A stretch of DNA of 64,000 nt, taken from Dryocola clanedunensis_A. GTDB taxonomy: Bacteria > Pseudomonadota > Gammaproteobacteria > Enterobacterales > Enterobacteriaceae. Each line of letters starts with the position of its first letter. Position 1 is the stretch's first letter. The stretch lies in the NCBI GenBank assembly GCA_038405435.1, contig JBBYHZ010000005.1, one strand, 5' to 3'. The position numbers and the translations under genes were made by a program. The notes under the pieces are model-generated. The model saw only the letters and a list, made by a program, of their open reading frames with translations. It did not search any database and had not been told where the DNA came from. Below, piece after piece: positions 8,736-18,091 of the stretch.

Positions 8736-10402
8736 GCCTGGCTGACCTGCGCCAGCAGCGTTTGCAGCGTCTGCGCGCCGTCCGTTTCCGGCACGGTTAT
8801 TTCAACTACCGTAGCCCGTGGCGATTTCCAGGCCTGCGTCACCACGCTCTCAAGATCGCTCCAGGAGGAAGGATTGTGGTAGGCCAGCCCGAACATCGCC
8901 GCCGCGTGAGAAAAGTTGATGTCCTGCGGCATACAGTAGAAGCGCTCGCGCTCGGCGGCAGGCGTAGGCAGCAGCGAGAAGATTTGGCCACCGTTGTTGT
9001 TCACCACCAGCAGCACAAAGGGCGCAGATACCTGACGCAATAACGCCAGCGAGTTCATGTCGTAGAGCGCGGACAAATCCCCGACGATGGCAAACGTGGG
9101 GCGAGCGGTTGCCCGCTGGACGCCAGCAGAAGTCGAAAGCAGACCGTCAATGCCGCTCGCGCCGCGGTTGCTGTAAACCGGGTAGCCCGCGGGCATCTGC
9201 GCAAAGGAGTCAACGAGGCGGACAATCAGGCTGTTGCCGACGAACAGCTGGCCCCCTTCGGGAAGGAGTTCCGGCAGGCGGGCCGCGACCTGCGCCTCGC
9301 CAAATTCTGCGGTGCCCAGCTTTACGGTATCCCGCGCCAGACGAGCCAGCGGCGCCAGTTTTTCCGCCCAGGCCGAACGTTTTTCAGCCGGATGCAGTTC
9401 CAGCCATTCGCCGATATTCGCTGAAAGACGGCGACCACGATGGTTAGCGGGATCAAGCCTGCCCGGCAGCGGGTCGACAATCCAGTACTCTTCAGGCTGG
9501 CAGGTGGCCTGCCATTGCAGGACGCGCTTGCCCGTCAGGCTGCCGCCAAACTGGATGATAATTTGCGCCTGGGCAAGCTCCGTCGTCGCCTGGCTGTTGC
9601 CGAGCCACAGGTCCGCACACGGCAGCGGCTGCCCGGTTTGCGACAGCACGTCGCCTATCAGCGGCCAGCCGAGCATTTTTGCCCATACGGCAACCTGCAC
9701 GCCCTCTTCCGCGCTCATGCGCCCGGCTACCACCACGCCGCGCTTCTGCCGCCAGAAGAACCAGTCGCGCTGTTTAGCGATTTCACGGCCATAAACTTCG
9801 CGCAGCCAGGGTTTATCGCCCTGCCACCAGCCGCCCAGCTCGTTGAGCCAGCCGATGCCGGTGTCATCCGGCGCGCCGTAAAGGGGTTCCGCAAACGGGC
9901 AGTTGATATGGACGCCACCGCTGGTCTGCTGCCCCAGCGCGCTGTCAACAGTCGAGACGAGCCAGCGGGCGGGGATATCCTGGGTCGGCCGCGGTAAATT
10001 CACGCTGACCGTTGGGTGGCTGCCGAACATGCCCGGCTGGCGAATCGCCTGGTTAGCCCCGCAGTCGATAAGTTCCGGCGGACGGTCCGCCGTCAGCAGA
10101 ATGAGTTTCTCACCCGTCAGCCCCGCTTCAATCAGGGCGGGATAGAGATTCGCCACCGCCGTGCCGGAGGTCACTATCACGGCCACGGGCTGGCCGCTCG
10201 CTTTCGCAAGGCCTAATGCAAGATGGCCCAGCCCACGCTCATCAAAGTGGGTGTGGCAAATAAACGCCTGATTCTCCGCCGCAGTTAGCGTCAGCGGGGT
10301 AGAGCGCGAGCCCGGAGCGATACAGACATGGCGCACGCCGTGACGGGTGAGCGCTTCGAGGATCACCTGCGCCCAGCGGCGGTTAAACGAGCTTATCGAC
10401 AT
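8732..10402 (-). CDS. menD: 2-succinyl-5-enolpyruvyl-6-hydroxy-3-cyclohexene-1-carboxylate synthase
   Basis: MenD is the ThDP- and Mg-dependent enzyme that joins 2-oxoglutarate to isochorismate. The N terminus (SISSFNRRWAQVILEALTRH) and VCIAPGSRSTPLTL match the family. The ThDP/Mg motif lies in FAIVGDLSALYDMNSLALL, with NNNGGQIFSLLP after it. The ATG at 10402 is chosen over a TTG at 10420 because AGGA lies 7 bases before it and the protein then starts as in E. coli. The length is 556 residues. An 82-base gap separates it from menF. Confidence 0.95.
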   Translation of the reverse strand: MSISSFNRRWAQVILEALTRHGVRHVCIAPGSRSTPLTLTAAENQAFICHTHFDERGLGHLALGLAKASGQPVAVIVTSGTAVANLYPALIEAGLTGEKLILLTADRPPELIDCGANQAIRQPGMFGSHPTVSVNLPRPTQDIPARWLVSTVDSALGQQTSGGVHINCPFAEPLYGAPDDTGIGWLNELGGWWQGDKPWLREVYGREIAKQRDWFFWRQKRGVVVAGRMSAEEGVQVAVWAKMLGWPLIGDVLSQTGQPLPCADLWLGNSQATTELAQAQIIIQFGGSLTGKRVLQWQATCQPEEYWIVDPLPGRLDPANHRGRRLSANIGEWLELHPAEKRSAWAEKLAPLARLARDTVKLGTAEFGEAQVAARLPELLPEGGQLFVGNSLIVRLVDSFAQMPAGYPVYSNRGASGIDGLLSTSAGVQRATARPTFAIVGDLSALYDMNSLALLRQVSAPFVLLVVNNNGGQIFSLLPTPAAERERFYCMPQDINFSHAAAMFGLAYHNPSSWSDLESVVTQAWKSPRATVVEITVPETDGAQTLQTLLAQVSQA

Positions 10403-10484
10403 TTTCTGGTCCTGAGTCAAATTCGCTGACTCATTATAATTATTGCTGGAATGGTTATTTTGATATGAATCGGTAATGAATCAT

Positions 10485-11786
10485 TCAGAAGGCCGTTTTG
10501 GTCAGCAAAGTCCGCAGGCTTGCCGCTTTATTTTCTATTTCCTGCCACTCCTGCTCCGGGTCAGACCCGGCGACGATCCCTGCCCCGGCGTACAGCCGCA
10601 CCGTGATGCCGCTGACCTTAGCCGAGCGCAGCGCAACGCAAAACTCTGTCTGGTGGCAGGAAAGATAACCTGCCGAACCGGCGTACCACTCCCGGTCGAA
10701 AGGTTCGAAATCATTAATAAACGCTTTAGCGGATTCACGAGGAAGCCCGGCGACGGCGGCGGTTGGCTGTAGCTGCTCCAGGCAAACGGCGTCATCCGGA
10801 TTTTCAAGATCCGTCCAGATGCAGCGGCGAAGATGCTGCACCTTACGCAAGCGAATCACCTGGGGAGGCAGCACGTCCAGCACGCCGGACTGGCCCTTCA
10901 GGCGTTCGCAGATATCCTCCACCACCAGCATATTTTCCCGCTGGTTTTTATCATCTTTGAGCAGCCACTGGCCCAGCGACCACGCATGGTGATCGTCAAC
11001 GTGATTGGCTACGGTGCCCGCCAGCGCTTCGGTACGCAGCGCCGAGTCGATACGCCGCCACAGCCGCTCCGGGCTGGAGCCCAGGAAAGCAGTATTGGCG
11101 TCGAAGACCATCATGAAATGGTAGCACCTGAAATTCACCCGTCGGCTGGCTGCCATCAGCGCCGCGGGCGCAACGGGGCCGGAGAAGCGCAGATCGGTTG
11201 CTCGGGCCAGCACGACTTTTTCCATCTCGCCGTTGCCAATGGCTTCCGTTGCCCGTCCAATCAGGCGATACCAGTCATTCTGCCCCGGCTGATGCTGTTC
11301 GCTCATGCATTGCAGATGCAGAGGCAGCAGCGGCTTAGCAGGAAGAAGCTGTTCAATGAAGTCCGCCGCCGCCCGGGCGTCGTCTTTAAGCGAGGTCTCG
11401 CTGTATAAATGCAGCCACAGGCAGGCTTCGCCGCCTTTACGCCGCCATTCAAGACGCGAGAGGAATAAGCAGCCCTGCGCCGGGTCGAAGGCGTTCAGAC
11501 CCCAGATGCGCAGCGAAGCGTGAGTTGAATGGGCTTTCAGAAAGGCCTGGGCATCCGCCAGCGCCGTAAACTGCCGCAGGGAGCCAAGCGCGGCGACTTC
11601 GTCACTGCCCTCGCGCTGCTGCCAGTAAAATTGCGGATACAGCTTCTGGCAGGCCAGCCAGGCAAGCGGGTCGGAATCATCGCTCAGGGTGACATCCACG
11701 CACAGGCGGTGAAGCCCCGGGGCATCCGCAAATTCGCCTGTCAATGCAAGCCGGAGTTGTTGCAGCGCGACGGTTACTGAATTCAC
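10485..11786 (-). CDS. menF: Menaquinone-specific isochorismate synthase
   Basis: MenF converts chorismate to isochorismate, the entry step of the pathway. The chorismate-binding domain covers the C-terminal two thirds, with VVLARATDLRF, FLGSSPERLWRR, TEALAGTVAN, NMLVVEDICERL and RLYAGAGIVAGSDPEQEWQE. The start is a GTG at 11786: GGTGAGG lies 5 bases upstream and the product then begins VNSVTVALQQLR, like the E. coli protein. The longer frame to 11813 has no good ribosome site. This is the first gene of the men operon, so the promoter is expected in 11790-11830. Confidence 0.93.
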   Translation of the reverse strand: MNSVTVALQQLRLALTGEFADAPGLHRLCVDVTLSDDSDPLAWLACQKLYPQFYWQQREGSDEVAALGSLRQFTALADAQAFLKAHSTHASLRIWGLNAFDPAQGCLFLSRLEWRRKGGEACLWLHLYSETSLKDDARAAADFIEQLLPAKPLLPLHLQCMSEQHQPGQNDWYRLIGRATEAIGNGEMEKVVLARATDLRFSGPVAPAALMAASRRVNFRCYHFMMVFDANTAFLGSSPERLWRRIDSALRTEALAGTVANHVDDHHAWSLGQWLLKDDKNQRENMLVVEDICERLKGQSGVLDVLPPQVIRLRKVQHLRRCIWTDLENPDDAVCLEQLQPTAAVAGLPRESAKAFINDFEPFDREWYAGSAGYLSCHQTEFCVALRSAKVSGITVRLYAGAGIVAGSDPEQEWQEIENKAASLRTLLTKTAF

Positions 11787-11836
11787 GTTTACCTCACCTT
11801 CCCTGAAAACCACTGATTATACGTGGTCATGGCGAC

Positions 11837-11866
11837 AAAAAAAAATCCCACCCAGTAGGTAAGATT
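11837..11866 (-). terminator. Rho-independent terminator downstream of elaB
   Basis: On the minus strand AAATCTTACC, a short loop and GGTGGGATTT form a stem with two G-T wobbles, followed directly by a run of nine T. A separate perfect 9-bp inverted repeat, CTGGCGTAC/GTACGCCAG (11874-11899), lies between it and the elaB stop and may extend the structure. It ends the elaB transcript ahead of menF. Confidence 0.75.
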
Positions 11867-11906
11867 TCTTTAGCTGGCGTACGGTTAAATGTACGCCAGT
11901 ACCACT

Positions 11907-12206
11907 TTAACGTCGGGCCAGCAGCAGCCCAAGTATTAACCCTGCCGCGGCGCCCACGCCAATTCCCTGCCAGGGTTTTTCGTGGACATAATCATCCGCA
12001 CGATAGGCCGCTTTTTTAGCGCGATAATAGTAGTTGTCAGAAGCATGGCTGACCCGATCTTTTACATCGTTCAACGCCTGTTCGGCGCGCGCTTTAAGCT
12101 CGATGTATTTTTGGTCAGCCGGATCGCCGGAAGAGCGCAGGACTTCCTCAAGCGTCTCACTCAGCAGGGTCAGGTCATCATCAAGACGAGATTCATACGG
12201 TTGCAT
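11907..12206 (-). CDS. elaB: ElaB, tail-anchored inner-membrane protein (YqjD/DUF883 family)
   Basis: The 99-residue protein is nearly identical to E. coli ElaB from DDDLTLLSETLEEVLRSSGD onward. It has a helical, charged N-terminal part and one C-terminal transmembrane helix (GIGVGAAAGLILGLLLARR) that anchors it in the inner membrane. Family members bind ribosomes and are stationary-phase, RpoS-dependent proteins. The N terminus here (MQPYESRL) differs from E. coli. It is probably transcribed alone; a terminator follows. Confidence 0.95.
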   Translation of the reverse strand: MQPYESRLDDDLTLLSETLEEVLRSSGDPADQKYIELKARAEQALNDVKDRVSHASDNYYYRAKKAAYRADDYVHEKPWQGIGVGAAAGLILGLLLARR

Positions 12207-12299
12207 TATTGTTCTCCGTGTTATTTCCGGGAAAAGGAAGGAAATTTGCTCGTCCGCTAACTATAGACAATGAGCACGCTTCTTGCCTGCCCGCAACGC

Positions 12300-12749
12300 T
12301 TAACGATTCGCCATGCCGACGTGGGGGATGCCATCTTCGTCATAAACTTCCGTTACGGGCTTAAAGCCAAAGCGGGCGTAAAAGCCTTGCAGATGCGCCT
12401 GTGCGCCCAGATAAACCGTGCTCTGCGGCCAGTGCTGCTGGCATGAAGCCATCGCCTGCTCCATCAGTTTGTAGCCCAGCTTTTCGCCGCGCGCCGCCGG
12501 GTCGATAATCACCCGTCCGATCACCACCGGTTCGAGATCGTTATCGCTTTTCAAAATACGGGCGTAGGCCGCAAGCTTGCCGTCGCGCCAGCCGAGCAGA
12601 TGACGATTTTCGCCGACCAGATCGTCACCGTCGATATCCTGATACGGGCAGTTTTGCTCAACGATAAATACCGCGTTGCGCAGGGCCAGCACGCTGTAGA
12701 GATCGCTGACGCTGAGTTCGGAGTGATGCAGGTCTTGCCAGATTAACAT
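12300..12749 (-). CDS. elaA: ElaA, GNAT-family N-acetyltransferase
   Basis: A GNAT-fold protein of 149 residues. The acetyl-CoA site lies in VVIGRVIIDPAARGEKLG and the C-terminal part in YLGAQAHLQGFYARFGF. NAVFIVEQNCPYQDIDGDD is typical of ElaA. The substrate is not established. The ATG at 12749 (MLIWQDLHHSEL) has AAGGAA upstream and matches E. coli; the longer frame to 12794 runs into the nuo terminator and is unlikely. Confidence 0.93.
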   Translation of the reverse strand: MLIWQDLHHSELSVSDLYSVLALRNAVFIVEQNCPYQDIDGDDLVGENRHLLGWRDGKLAAYARILKSDNDLEPVVIGRVIIDPAARGEKLGYKLMEQAMASCQQHWPQSTVYLGAQAHLQGFYARFGFKPVTEVYDEDGIPHVGMANR

Positions 12750-12794
12750 GCTGATGTTCCTTATTTTCTCGACGGGAGAGTTATCTTCCCCCAT

Positions 12795-12823
12795 AAAAAA
12801 ACCGCCGACAAGCGGCGGTTTTT
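12795..12823 (-). terminator. Terminator of the nuo operon
   Basis: CCGCCG, a 5-base loop and CGGCGG are flanked by A7 on the left and T5 on the right, so the hairpin works on both strands. It lies 17 bases past the nuoN stop and ends the 15-kb complex I operon ahead of elaA. Confidence 0.9.
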
Positions 12824-12839
12824 CAAAGCAGGACTTAGC

Positions 12840-14297
12840 TTACATCAATGGCTTCGCTAACTGTACCAGCTCGATAAGCGGCTGCGGGTAAACGCCCAGC
12901 AGCAGCACCAGCACGGCAGAGATCAGCACCACTACGCCGCCCGCGGTAAACGCCCAGTTCCCCGGGGTGTCGCGGTTGAGCTGCTGAGGCGCACTCAGAT
13001 ACAGGCTCACGGTGACGCGCAGGTAGTAATACAGGCCGATGGCGCTGCCCAGCACTACTGCGCCGGTCAGCCACCACAGGTGCGCCTGAACGCCCACTGC
13101 GATGATGTAGAACTTACCGATGAAGCCCAGGGTCATTGGGATACCCGCCAGGGACAGCATCATCACGGTCATGACCGCTGACAGAACCGGCTTGTGCCAG
13201 AACAGACCACGGTAGGAGTACAGGGAGTCTGCATCCGGGCCACGGTACGGGCTGGACATCAGGCTGACCACGCCGAACGCGCCGAGGCTGCTGAACAGGT
13301 ATCCTGCCAGGTAAACGCCGACGGATTCCATGGACATGCTGCCGTTTTGCATCGCAATCAGCGCTACCATCAGGTAACCCAGGTGCGCGATGGAGGAGTA
13401 GCCGAGCAGACGCTTGATATTGGTCTGGCTCAGCGCCATCAGGTTACCGAAGAGGATAGAGGCGAAGGCGATAATGCCCAGCACCACGCGAACGGCCTCG
13501 CTGTCACCAATCGGTGCGTAGAGGAACAGACGCATCACCACGCCAAAGATGGCGATTTTACTGGCGGTAGCCAGGAAGGTGGAAACCGGAGCAGGTGCGC
13601 CCTGGTAAACGTCTGGCGTCCACAGATGGAACGGCACCAGCGACAGCTTGAAGCCCAGGCCAACGATCATCAGGCCCAGACCCGCCAGCAGCAGCGGCTC
13701 GTGCAGCATGTTGTCCGCCAGGCTCTTGCCGAGGCTAACGAACGACAGGCTGCCGGACTCTGCGTACACCAGCGCCATACCGAACAGCAGGAAAGAAGAG
13801 GCCGCAGCGGACAGGATCATGTACTTGATGCTGGCTTCCAGCGAGCGTTTCTGTCGGAAGGCGTAGCCAATCAGACCGAACAGCGGCAGTGAAATCAGCT
13901 CAATGCCGAGGAACAGCGCGGCCAGGTGGTTGGCGTTCGCCAGCAGAATCCCGCCCAGGGCGGCAATCAGCACCAGCAGATAGAACTCTTCTTTGTTGTC
14001 GGTATAGCCCTGTAACCACGGATAAGCGAAGGTACAGGTCGCGAGGCTTGCCAGCAGCACCAGCCCGGTATAGAGCATGGCGTAGCCGTCAACGCGCATC
14101 AGCGGGGTGACATCCATCGCACCGGCCTGCCCTACAAACCACAGGGAGACGAGTGCCGCGTTAAGCCCGATAACGGACAGTGTTGCATTAACAAAATGGT
14201 CGCGTCGCCACGCTATGGAGAGCATCACAACCACCACCGTCAATCCGACGATCAACAGCGGCAGCAGCGCGATCAAATGTTGAGGAGTTATAGTCAT
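12840..14297 (-). CDS. nuoN: NADH-quinone oxidoreductase subunit N
   Basis: NuoN is one of three antiporter-like proton-pumping subunits in the membrane arm of complex I (485 residues, 14 predicted helices). The conserved Lys-bearing helices are seen around GLGFKLSLVPFHLWTPDVY and LLGYSSIAHLGYLMVA. It is the last gene of nuoA-N, six bases after nuoM. Confidence 0.97.
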   Translation of the reverse strand: MTITPQHLIALLPLLIVGLTVVVVMLSIAWRRDHFVNATLSVIGLNAALVSLWFVGQAGAMDVTPLMRVDGYAMLYTGLVLLASLATCTFAYPWLQGYTDNKEEFYLLVLIAALGGILLANANHLAALFLGIELISLPLFGLIGYAFRQKRSLEASIKYMILSAAASSFLLFGMALVYAESGSLSFVSLGKSLADNMLHEPLLLAGLGLMIVGLGFKLSLVPFHLWTPDVYQGAPAPVSTFLATASKIAIFGVVMRLFLYAPIGDSEAVRVVLGIIAFASILFGNLMALSQTNIKRLLGYSSIAHLGYLMVALIAMQNGSMSMESVGVYLAGYLFSSLGAFGVVSLMSSPYRGPDADSLYSYRGLFWHKPVLSAVMTVMMLSLAGIPMTLGFIGKFYIIAVGVQAHLWWLTGAVVLGSAIGLYYYLRVTVSLYLSAPQQLNRDTPGNWAFTAGGVVVLISAVLVLLLGVYPQPLIELVQLAKPLM

Positions 14298-14303
14298 GGC
14301 GAA

Positions 14304-15833
14304 TTACGGCCTTGTAGTTGAAAGTGAACTGCTAAACCACTGCTGAACATTGCTCATCGCAGCGTGCGAGGTATCCAGAATCGGCTGTGGATAGAAGCCC
14401 AGCAGGACCAGCAGCACCACCAGCAACAGGATGATAAAGAACTCGCGCAGCGACATGCCCGGCAGCTGTTTATCGCTGATTTCGCTCTTCGCTTTACCGA
14501 AGTAGGCGCGATGCAGCATCGCCAGGGAATAGACAGAAGCAAACACCAGGCCGAAGGTGGAGATCACAGTGATCACCGGCACGGTGTGGAAGCTGCCGAA
14601 CAGGATCATGAACTCACCAACGAAGTTACCGGTGCCCGGCATCCCTAGGGTTGCCACAGCAAAGAACATCGACAGACCCGGCAGCCATTTGATTTTGTTC
14701 CACAGGCCGCCCATCAGACGCATGTCGCGGGTGTGCAGACGCTCGTAGAGCTGACCACAGATGATGAACATACCCGCCGCGGAAAGGCCGTGGGCAATCA
14801 TCTGGATAACCGCACCCTGGTAAGCGAGCTGGTTGCCGGTATAGATAGCAATCAGCACGAAGCCCATGTGGGAAACGGAGGTATAAGCAATCAGACGTTT
14901 GATATCGGTCTGCGCGAAGGCCATCCACGCACCGTAGAAGATACCGATGACGCCCAGCCACATAGCGATTGGGGCAAACTCAGCGGAAGCCTCCGGGAAC
15001 AGCGGCAGCGAGAAGCGCAGCAGGCCGTAAGCCGCGGTTTTCAGCAGGATACCCGCCAGGTCAACGGAACCCGCCGTTGGTGCCTGGGAGTGAGCATCCG
15101 GCAGCCAGCCGTGCAGCGGAACCACCGGCATTTTCACCGCAAACGCAATGAAGAAGCCGAGCATCAGCAGCCACTGCACACCGTGGGACATCGGCGTTTT
15201 CAGCAGCAGCTCATAGTTGAAGGTCCAGACGCCGGTTGCGTTGTAGTGCACGAACACCAGGCCAAGAATAGCAATCAGCATCACCAGGCCGCTTGCCTGG
15301 GTATAGATGAAGAACTTGGTCGCAGCGGTAATACGCGTCTTCCCGTCGGAGGCTTTGTGGCCCCACAGTGCGATCAGGAAGTACATCGGCACCAGCATCA
15401 TTTCCCAGAAGAAGAAGAACAGGAACATGTCGATGGCAAGGAACACGCCGATAACGCCACCGAGGATCCACATCAGGTTGAGGTGGAAGAAGCCCTGATA
15501 CTTTTCAATCTCGTTCCAGGAACAGAGTACTGCCAGCACGCCGAGCAGACCGGTCAGCACGACCATCAGCAACGACAGGCCGTCCAGCGCTAAGTGGATT
15601 TCAATCCCGAAGCGGGGGATCCACGGCAGAACAAATTCAGACTGCCACTGCGGCAGGCCAGCCGCCTGCGTCAGCGTGTAGCCGCCGGCTAACCACAGTT
15701 GCAGCGAGAGAGCCAGCGTCAGCCCCATGGTCACCAGCGCGATCCAGCGCGGCACTTTTACGCCGAAGCGCTCAGTTTGCCAGCAGAGGAAGCCGCCGAT
15801 AAAGGGGATTAATATTAGCCAGGGTAATAGCAT
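14304..15833 (-). CDS. nuoM: NADH-quinone oxidoreductase subunit M
   Basis: NuoM is the middle antiporter-like proton-pumping subunit (509 residues). The key Glu of helix 5 lies in FFFFWEMMLVPMYFLIALWG, and the pump helix in FAVKMPVVPLHGWLPDAH. VSHMGFVLIAIY is the broken-helix region. It is separated from nuoL by a 117-base spacer that holds a dispersed repeat, the widest gap in the operon. Confidence 0.97.
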   Translation of the reverse strand: MLLPWLILIPFIGGFLCWQTERFGVKVPRWIALVTMGLTLALSLQLWLAGGYTLTQAAGLPQWQSEFVLPWIPRFGIEIHLALDGLSLLMVVLTGLLGVLAVLCSWNEIEKYQGFFHLNLMWILGGVIGVFLAIDMFLFFFFWEMMLVPMYFLIALWGHKASDGKTRITAATKFFIYTQASGLVMLIAILGLVFVHYNATGVWTFNYELLLKTPMSHGVQWLLMLGFFIAFAVKMPVVPLHGWLPDAHSQAPTAGSVDLAGILLKTAAYGLLRFSLPLFPEASAEFAPIAMWLGVIGIFYGAWMAFAQTDIKRLIAYTSVSHMGFVLIAIYTGNQLAYQGAVIQMIAHGLSAAGMFIICGQLYERLHTRDMRLMGGLWNKIKWLPGLSMFFAVATLGMPGTGNFVGEFMILFGSFHTVPVITVISTFGLVFASVYSLAMLHRAYFGKAKSEISDKQLPGMSLREFFIILLLVVLLVLLGFYPQPILDTSHAAMSNVQQWFSSSLSTTRP

Positions 15834-15890
15834 GGCATTTGTGTCCCTAAGTCAAAATAAACCAAAACATCACTCACCTCCCCTTCCCGG

Positions 15891-15921
15891 GTAGGGTGGA
15901 TAAGCGTTAGCGTCATCCACC
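15891..15921 (+). repeat. 31-base dispersed intergenic repeat, copy 1 (nuoL-nuoM spacer)
   Basis: The unit begins GTAGGGTGGATAAGCG and ends GCGTCATCCACC; its ends are complementary (GGTGGAT/ATCCACC), so it folds into a hairpin. The copy downstream of pta (42577-42607) differs in two central bases. A more diverged copy lies at 31723-31752 in the other orientation. Here it sits inside the nuo transcript between nuoL and nuoM. Confidence 0.85.
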
Positions 15922-15950
15922 AATTGCACCCGAGCGGGGAACGAAAGGAA

Positions 15951-17792
15951 TTAGCGCAAGACCAACAGCAGGCCCAGAACCACCACCGCACCAATGCTCA
16001 TTGAAGCCACATACCAGCGCAGATAACCGTTCTCGCTCACCAGCAGGCCGCGGCCCCCGAAGCGGGCAAGGACTGCCGGAATGTTCATCAGCGAGTTCAG
16101 CGGATCGCGCTTCAGCAGCCAGGCAATGCCGAGGAATGGCTTAACGAAGACTTTGTCGTACAGCCAGTCGAAGCCCCAGGCATGGAACCACCAGGTCCCG
16201 AAGAAGCGGCCAGGCGCGCTGTTAGCGATAGCCGTCACCAGCGTGCGTTTGCCCAGCCACAGCCATGCTGCAATCAGGATGCCCGCGATGGCGACAACAC
16301 CAGAGGTTATCTCGAGCGTCAGCACGCTACCGTGTGCAAGTTCAGCCGTTGCCGGCAGCACGCCCGCTAACGGCGGAACAATCATTGCGCCAACGAAGGT
16401 GGACAGCACCAGCAGCACAATCAGCGGCAGGTGGTGAGTAATGCCTTTACCCGCGTGAGCGTGGATCTGCTCTTTACCATGGAAGACGATGAAGATCATA
16501 CGGAAGGTATACAGGGAGGTCATAAACGCACCCACCAGCCCCGCAATCATCAGATTCATATGACCATTTGCCAGCGCACCGGCAAGGATTTCGTCTTTAC
16601 TGAAGAAGCCTGCGGTAATCAGCGGCAGAGCGGACAGCGCCGCGCCACCGACCAGGAAGCAGACGTACACCAGCGGAATGGACTTGCGCAGGCCACCCAT
16701 TTTGAAGATGTTTTGCTCGTGGTGGCAGGCCAGAATCACCGAACCGGATGACAGGAACAGCAGCGCCTTGAAGAACGCGTGGGTCATCAGGTGGAAGATA
16801 GCCGCATCCCACGCCTGCACGCCCAGCGCCAGGAACATGTAGCCAATCTGGCTCATGGTCGAGTAAGCAAGCACGCGTTTGATGTCGGTCTGCACCAGGG
16901 CGGCAAAGCCCGCCATCACCAGAGTGATCGCGCCCACGATACCGACCAGATGCAGCACTTCAGGCGTCATCAGGAACAGGCCGTGAGTACGGGCAATCAG
17001 GTAGACGCCAGCGGTAACCATGGTTGCCGCGTGGATCAGCGCAGAAACAGGCGTTGGACCAGCCATCGCATCCGCAAGCCAGGTTTGCAGCGGAAGCTGT
17101 GCAGATTTACCAACCGCACCGCCCAACAGCATCAGGGTTGCCCAGGTGAGCATCTGATTGCCAGCGGCGAAGTGCGCAGGCGCCAGCTCCACCATTTCGC
17201 GGAAGTTCAGCGTGCCCAGTTCGTTGTAAAGAATGAACAGCGCGAAAGCGAGGAACACGTCACCCACACGGGTAACCACGAACGCTTTCATGGCCGCCGC
17301 GCCGTTCTTCGGATCGGTGTAGTAGAACCCGATCAGCAGATACGAGCACAGGCCCACGCCTTCCCAGCCGAGATACATCAGCAGCAGGTTATCGCCCAGC
17401 ACCAGCACAACCATGCTTGCGATAAACAGGTTGGTGTAGGCGAAGAAGCGAGAGTAGCCCTCTTCCCCACGCATATACCAGGAGGCGAACATGTGGATCA
17501 GGAAGCCCACGCCGGTCACCACGGAGAGCATGGTCAGCGACAGGCCGTCCAGCACCAGGTTGAAGCCGATGTTGAAATCACCCACCGACATCCAGGTCCA
17601 CAGCGGCTGCACGAACGCCTGACGGCCGTTGTTGAAGAAATCAACGCCCGCAATGGCGGTAACCAGCGCGGCCAGGCCGACAGAGCCAATCCCGATGGTG
17701 GCAGACAGGTTTTCAGACCAGCGGCCACGGGAAAATGCCAACAGAACAAAGCCAATAAATGGCAAAAGAATGGTTAACCAGAGAAGGTTCAT
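15951..17792 (-). CDS. nuoL: NADH-quinone oxidoreductase subunit L
   Basis: NuoL is the distal antiporter-like pump subunit (613 residues) with the long lateral helix along the membrane arm. LLLMYLGWEGVGLCSYLLIG holds the conserved Glu, AQLPLQTWLADAMAGPTPVS the pump helix, and AYSTMSQIGYMFLALG the discontinuous helix. The C-terminal amphipathic helix and last membrane segment are present. It overlaps nuoK by four bases. Confidence 0.97.
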   Translation of the reverse strand: MNLLWLTILLPFIGFVLLAFSRGRWSENLSATIGIGSVGLAALVTAIAGVDFFNNGRQAFVQPLWTWMSVGDFNIGFNLVLDGLSLTMLSVVTGVGFLIHMFASWYMRGEEGYSRFFAYTNLFIASMVVLVLGDNLLLMYLGWEGVGLCSYLLIGFYYTDPKNGAAAMKAFVVTRVGDVFLAFALFILYNELGTLNFREMVELAPAHFAAGNQMLTWATLMLLGGAVGKSAQLPLQTWLADAMAGPTPVSALIHAATMVTAGVYLIARTHGLFLMTPEVLHLVGIVGAITLVMAGFAALVQTDIKRVLAYSTMSQIGYMFLALGVQAWDAAIFHLMTHAFFKALLFLSSGSVILACHHEQNIFKMGGLRKSIPLVYVCFLVGGAALSALPLITAGFFSKDEILAGALANGHMNLMIAGLVGAFMTSLYTFRMIFIVFHGKEQIHAHAGKGITHHLPLIVLLVLSTFVGAMIVPPLAGVLPATAELAHGSVLTLEITSGVVAIAGILIAAWLWLGKRTLVTAIANSAPGRFFGTWWFHAWGFDWLYDKVFVKPFLGIAWLLKRDPLNSLMNIPAVLARFGGRGLLVSENGYLRWYVASMSIGAVVVLGLLLVLR

Positions 17793-18091
17793 CCACGCAT
17801 CTCACTTACTGAATCGATATTCAGATTCTGGCGACGACGATGGAGCTGCAGTAACAGCGCGAGGCCAATACTGGCTTCGGCGGCCGCTAAGCTAATCGCC
17901 AGGATATACATCACCTGACCGTCGGCCTGGCCCCAATAACTACCGGCAACCACAAATGCGAGCGCCGCGGCGTTAATCATGATTTCCAGGCTAATCAGCA
18001 TGAAAAGCAGGTTGCGACGGATGACCAGCCCCGTCAGACCCAGCACAAACAAAATGGCTGCGAGGATGAGTCCATGTTGCAACGGGATCAT
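17789..18091 (-). CDS. nuoK: NADH-quinone oxidoreductase subunit K
   Basis: NuoK has 100 residues and three transmembrane helices (MrpC-like). The two buried Glu residues of the proton path lie in LMLISLEIMINAAALAF and SLAAAEASIGLALLLQ. It overlaps both nuoJ and nuoL by four bases, as in E. coli. Confidence 0.97.
   Translation of the reverse strand: MIPLQHGLILAAILFVLGLTGLVIRRNLLFMLISLEIMINAAALAFVVAGSYWGQADGQVMYILAISLAAAEASIGLALLLQLHRRRQNLNIDSVSEMRG

Noticed and set aside
16779..17777. 332-codon plus-strand ORF opposite nuoL
   Set aside because: His/Gln-rich antisense translation, the usual by-product of Leu/Val/Ala-rich membrane genes.
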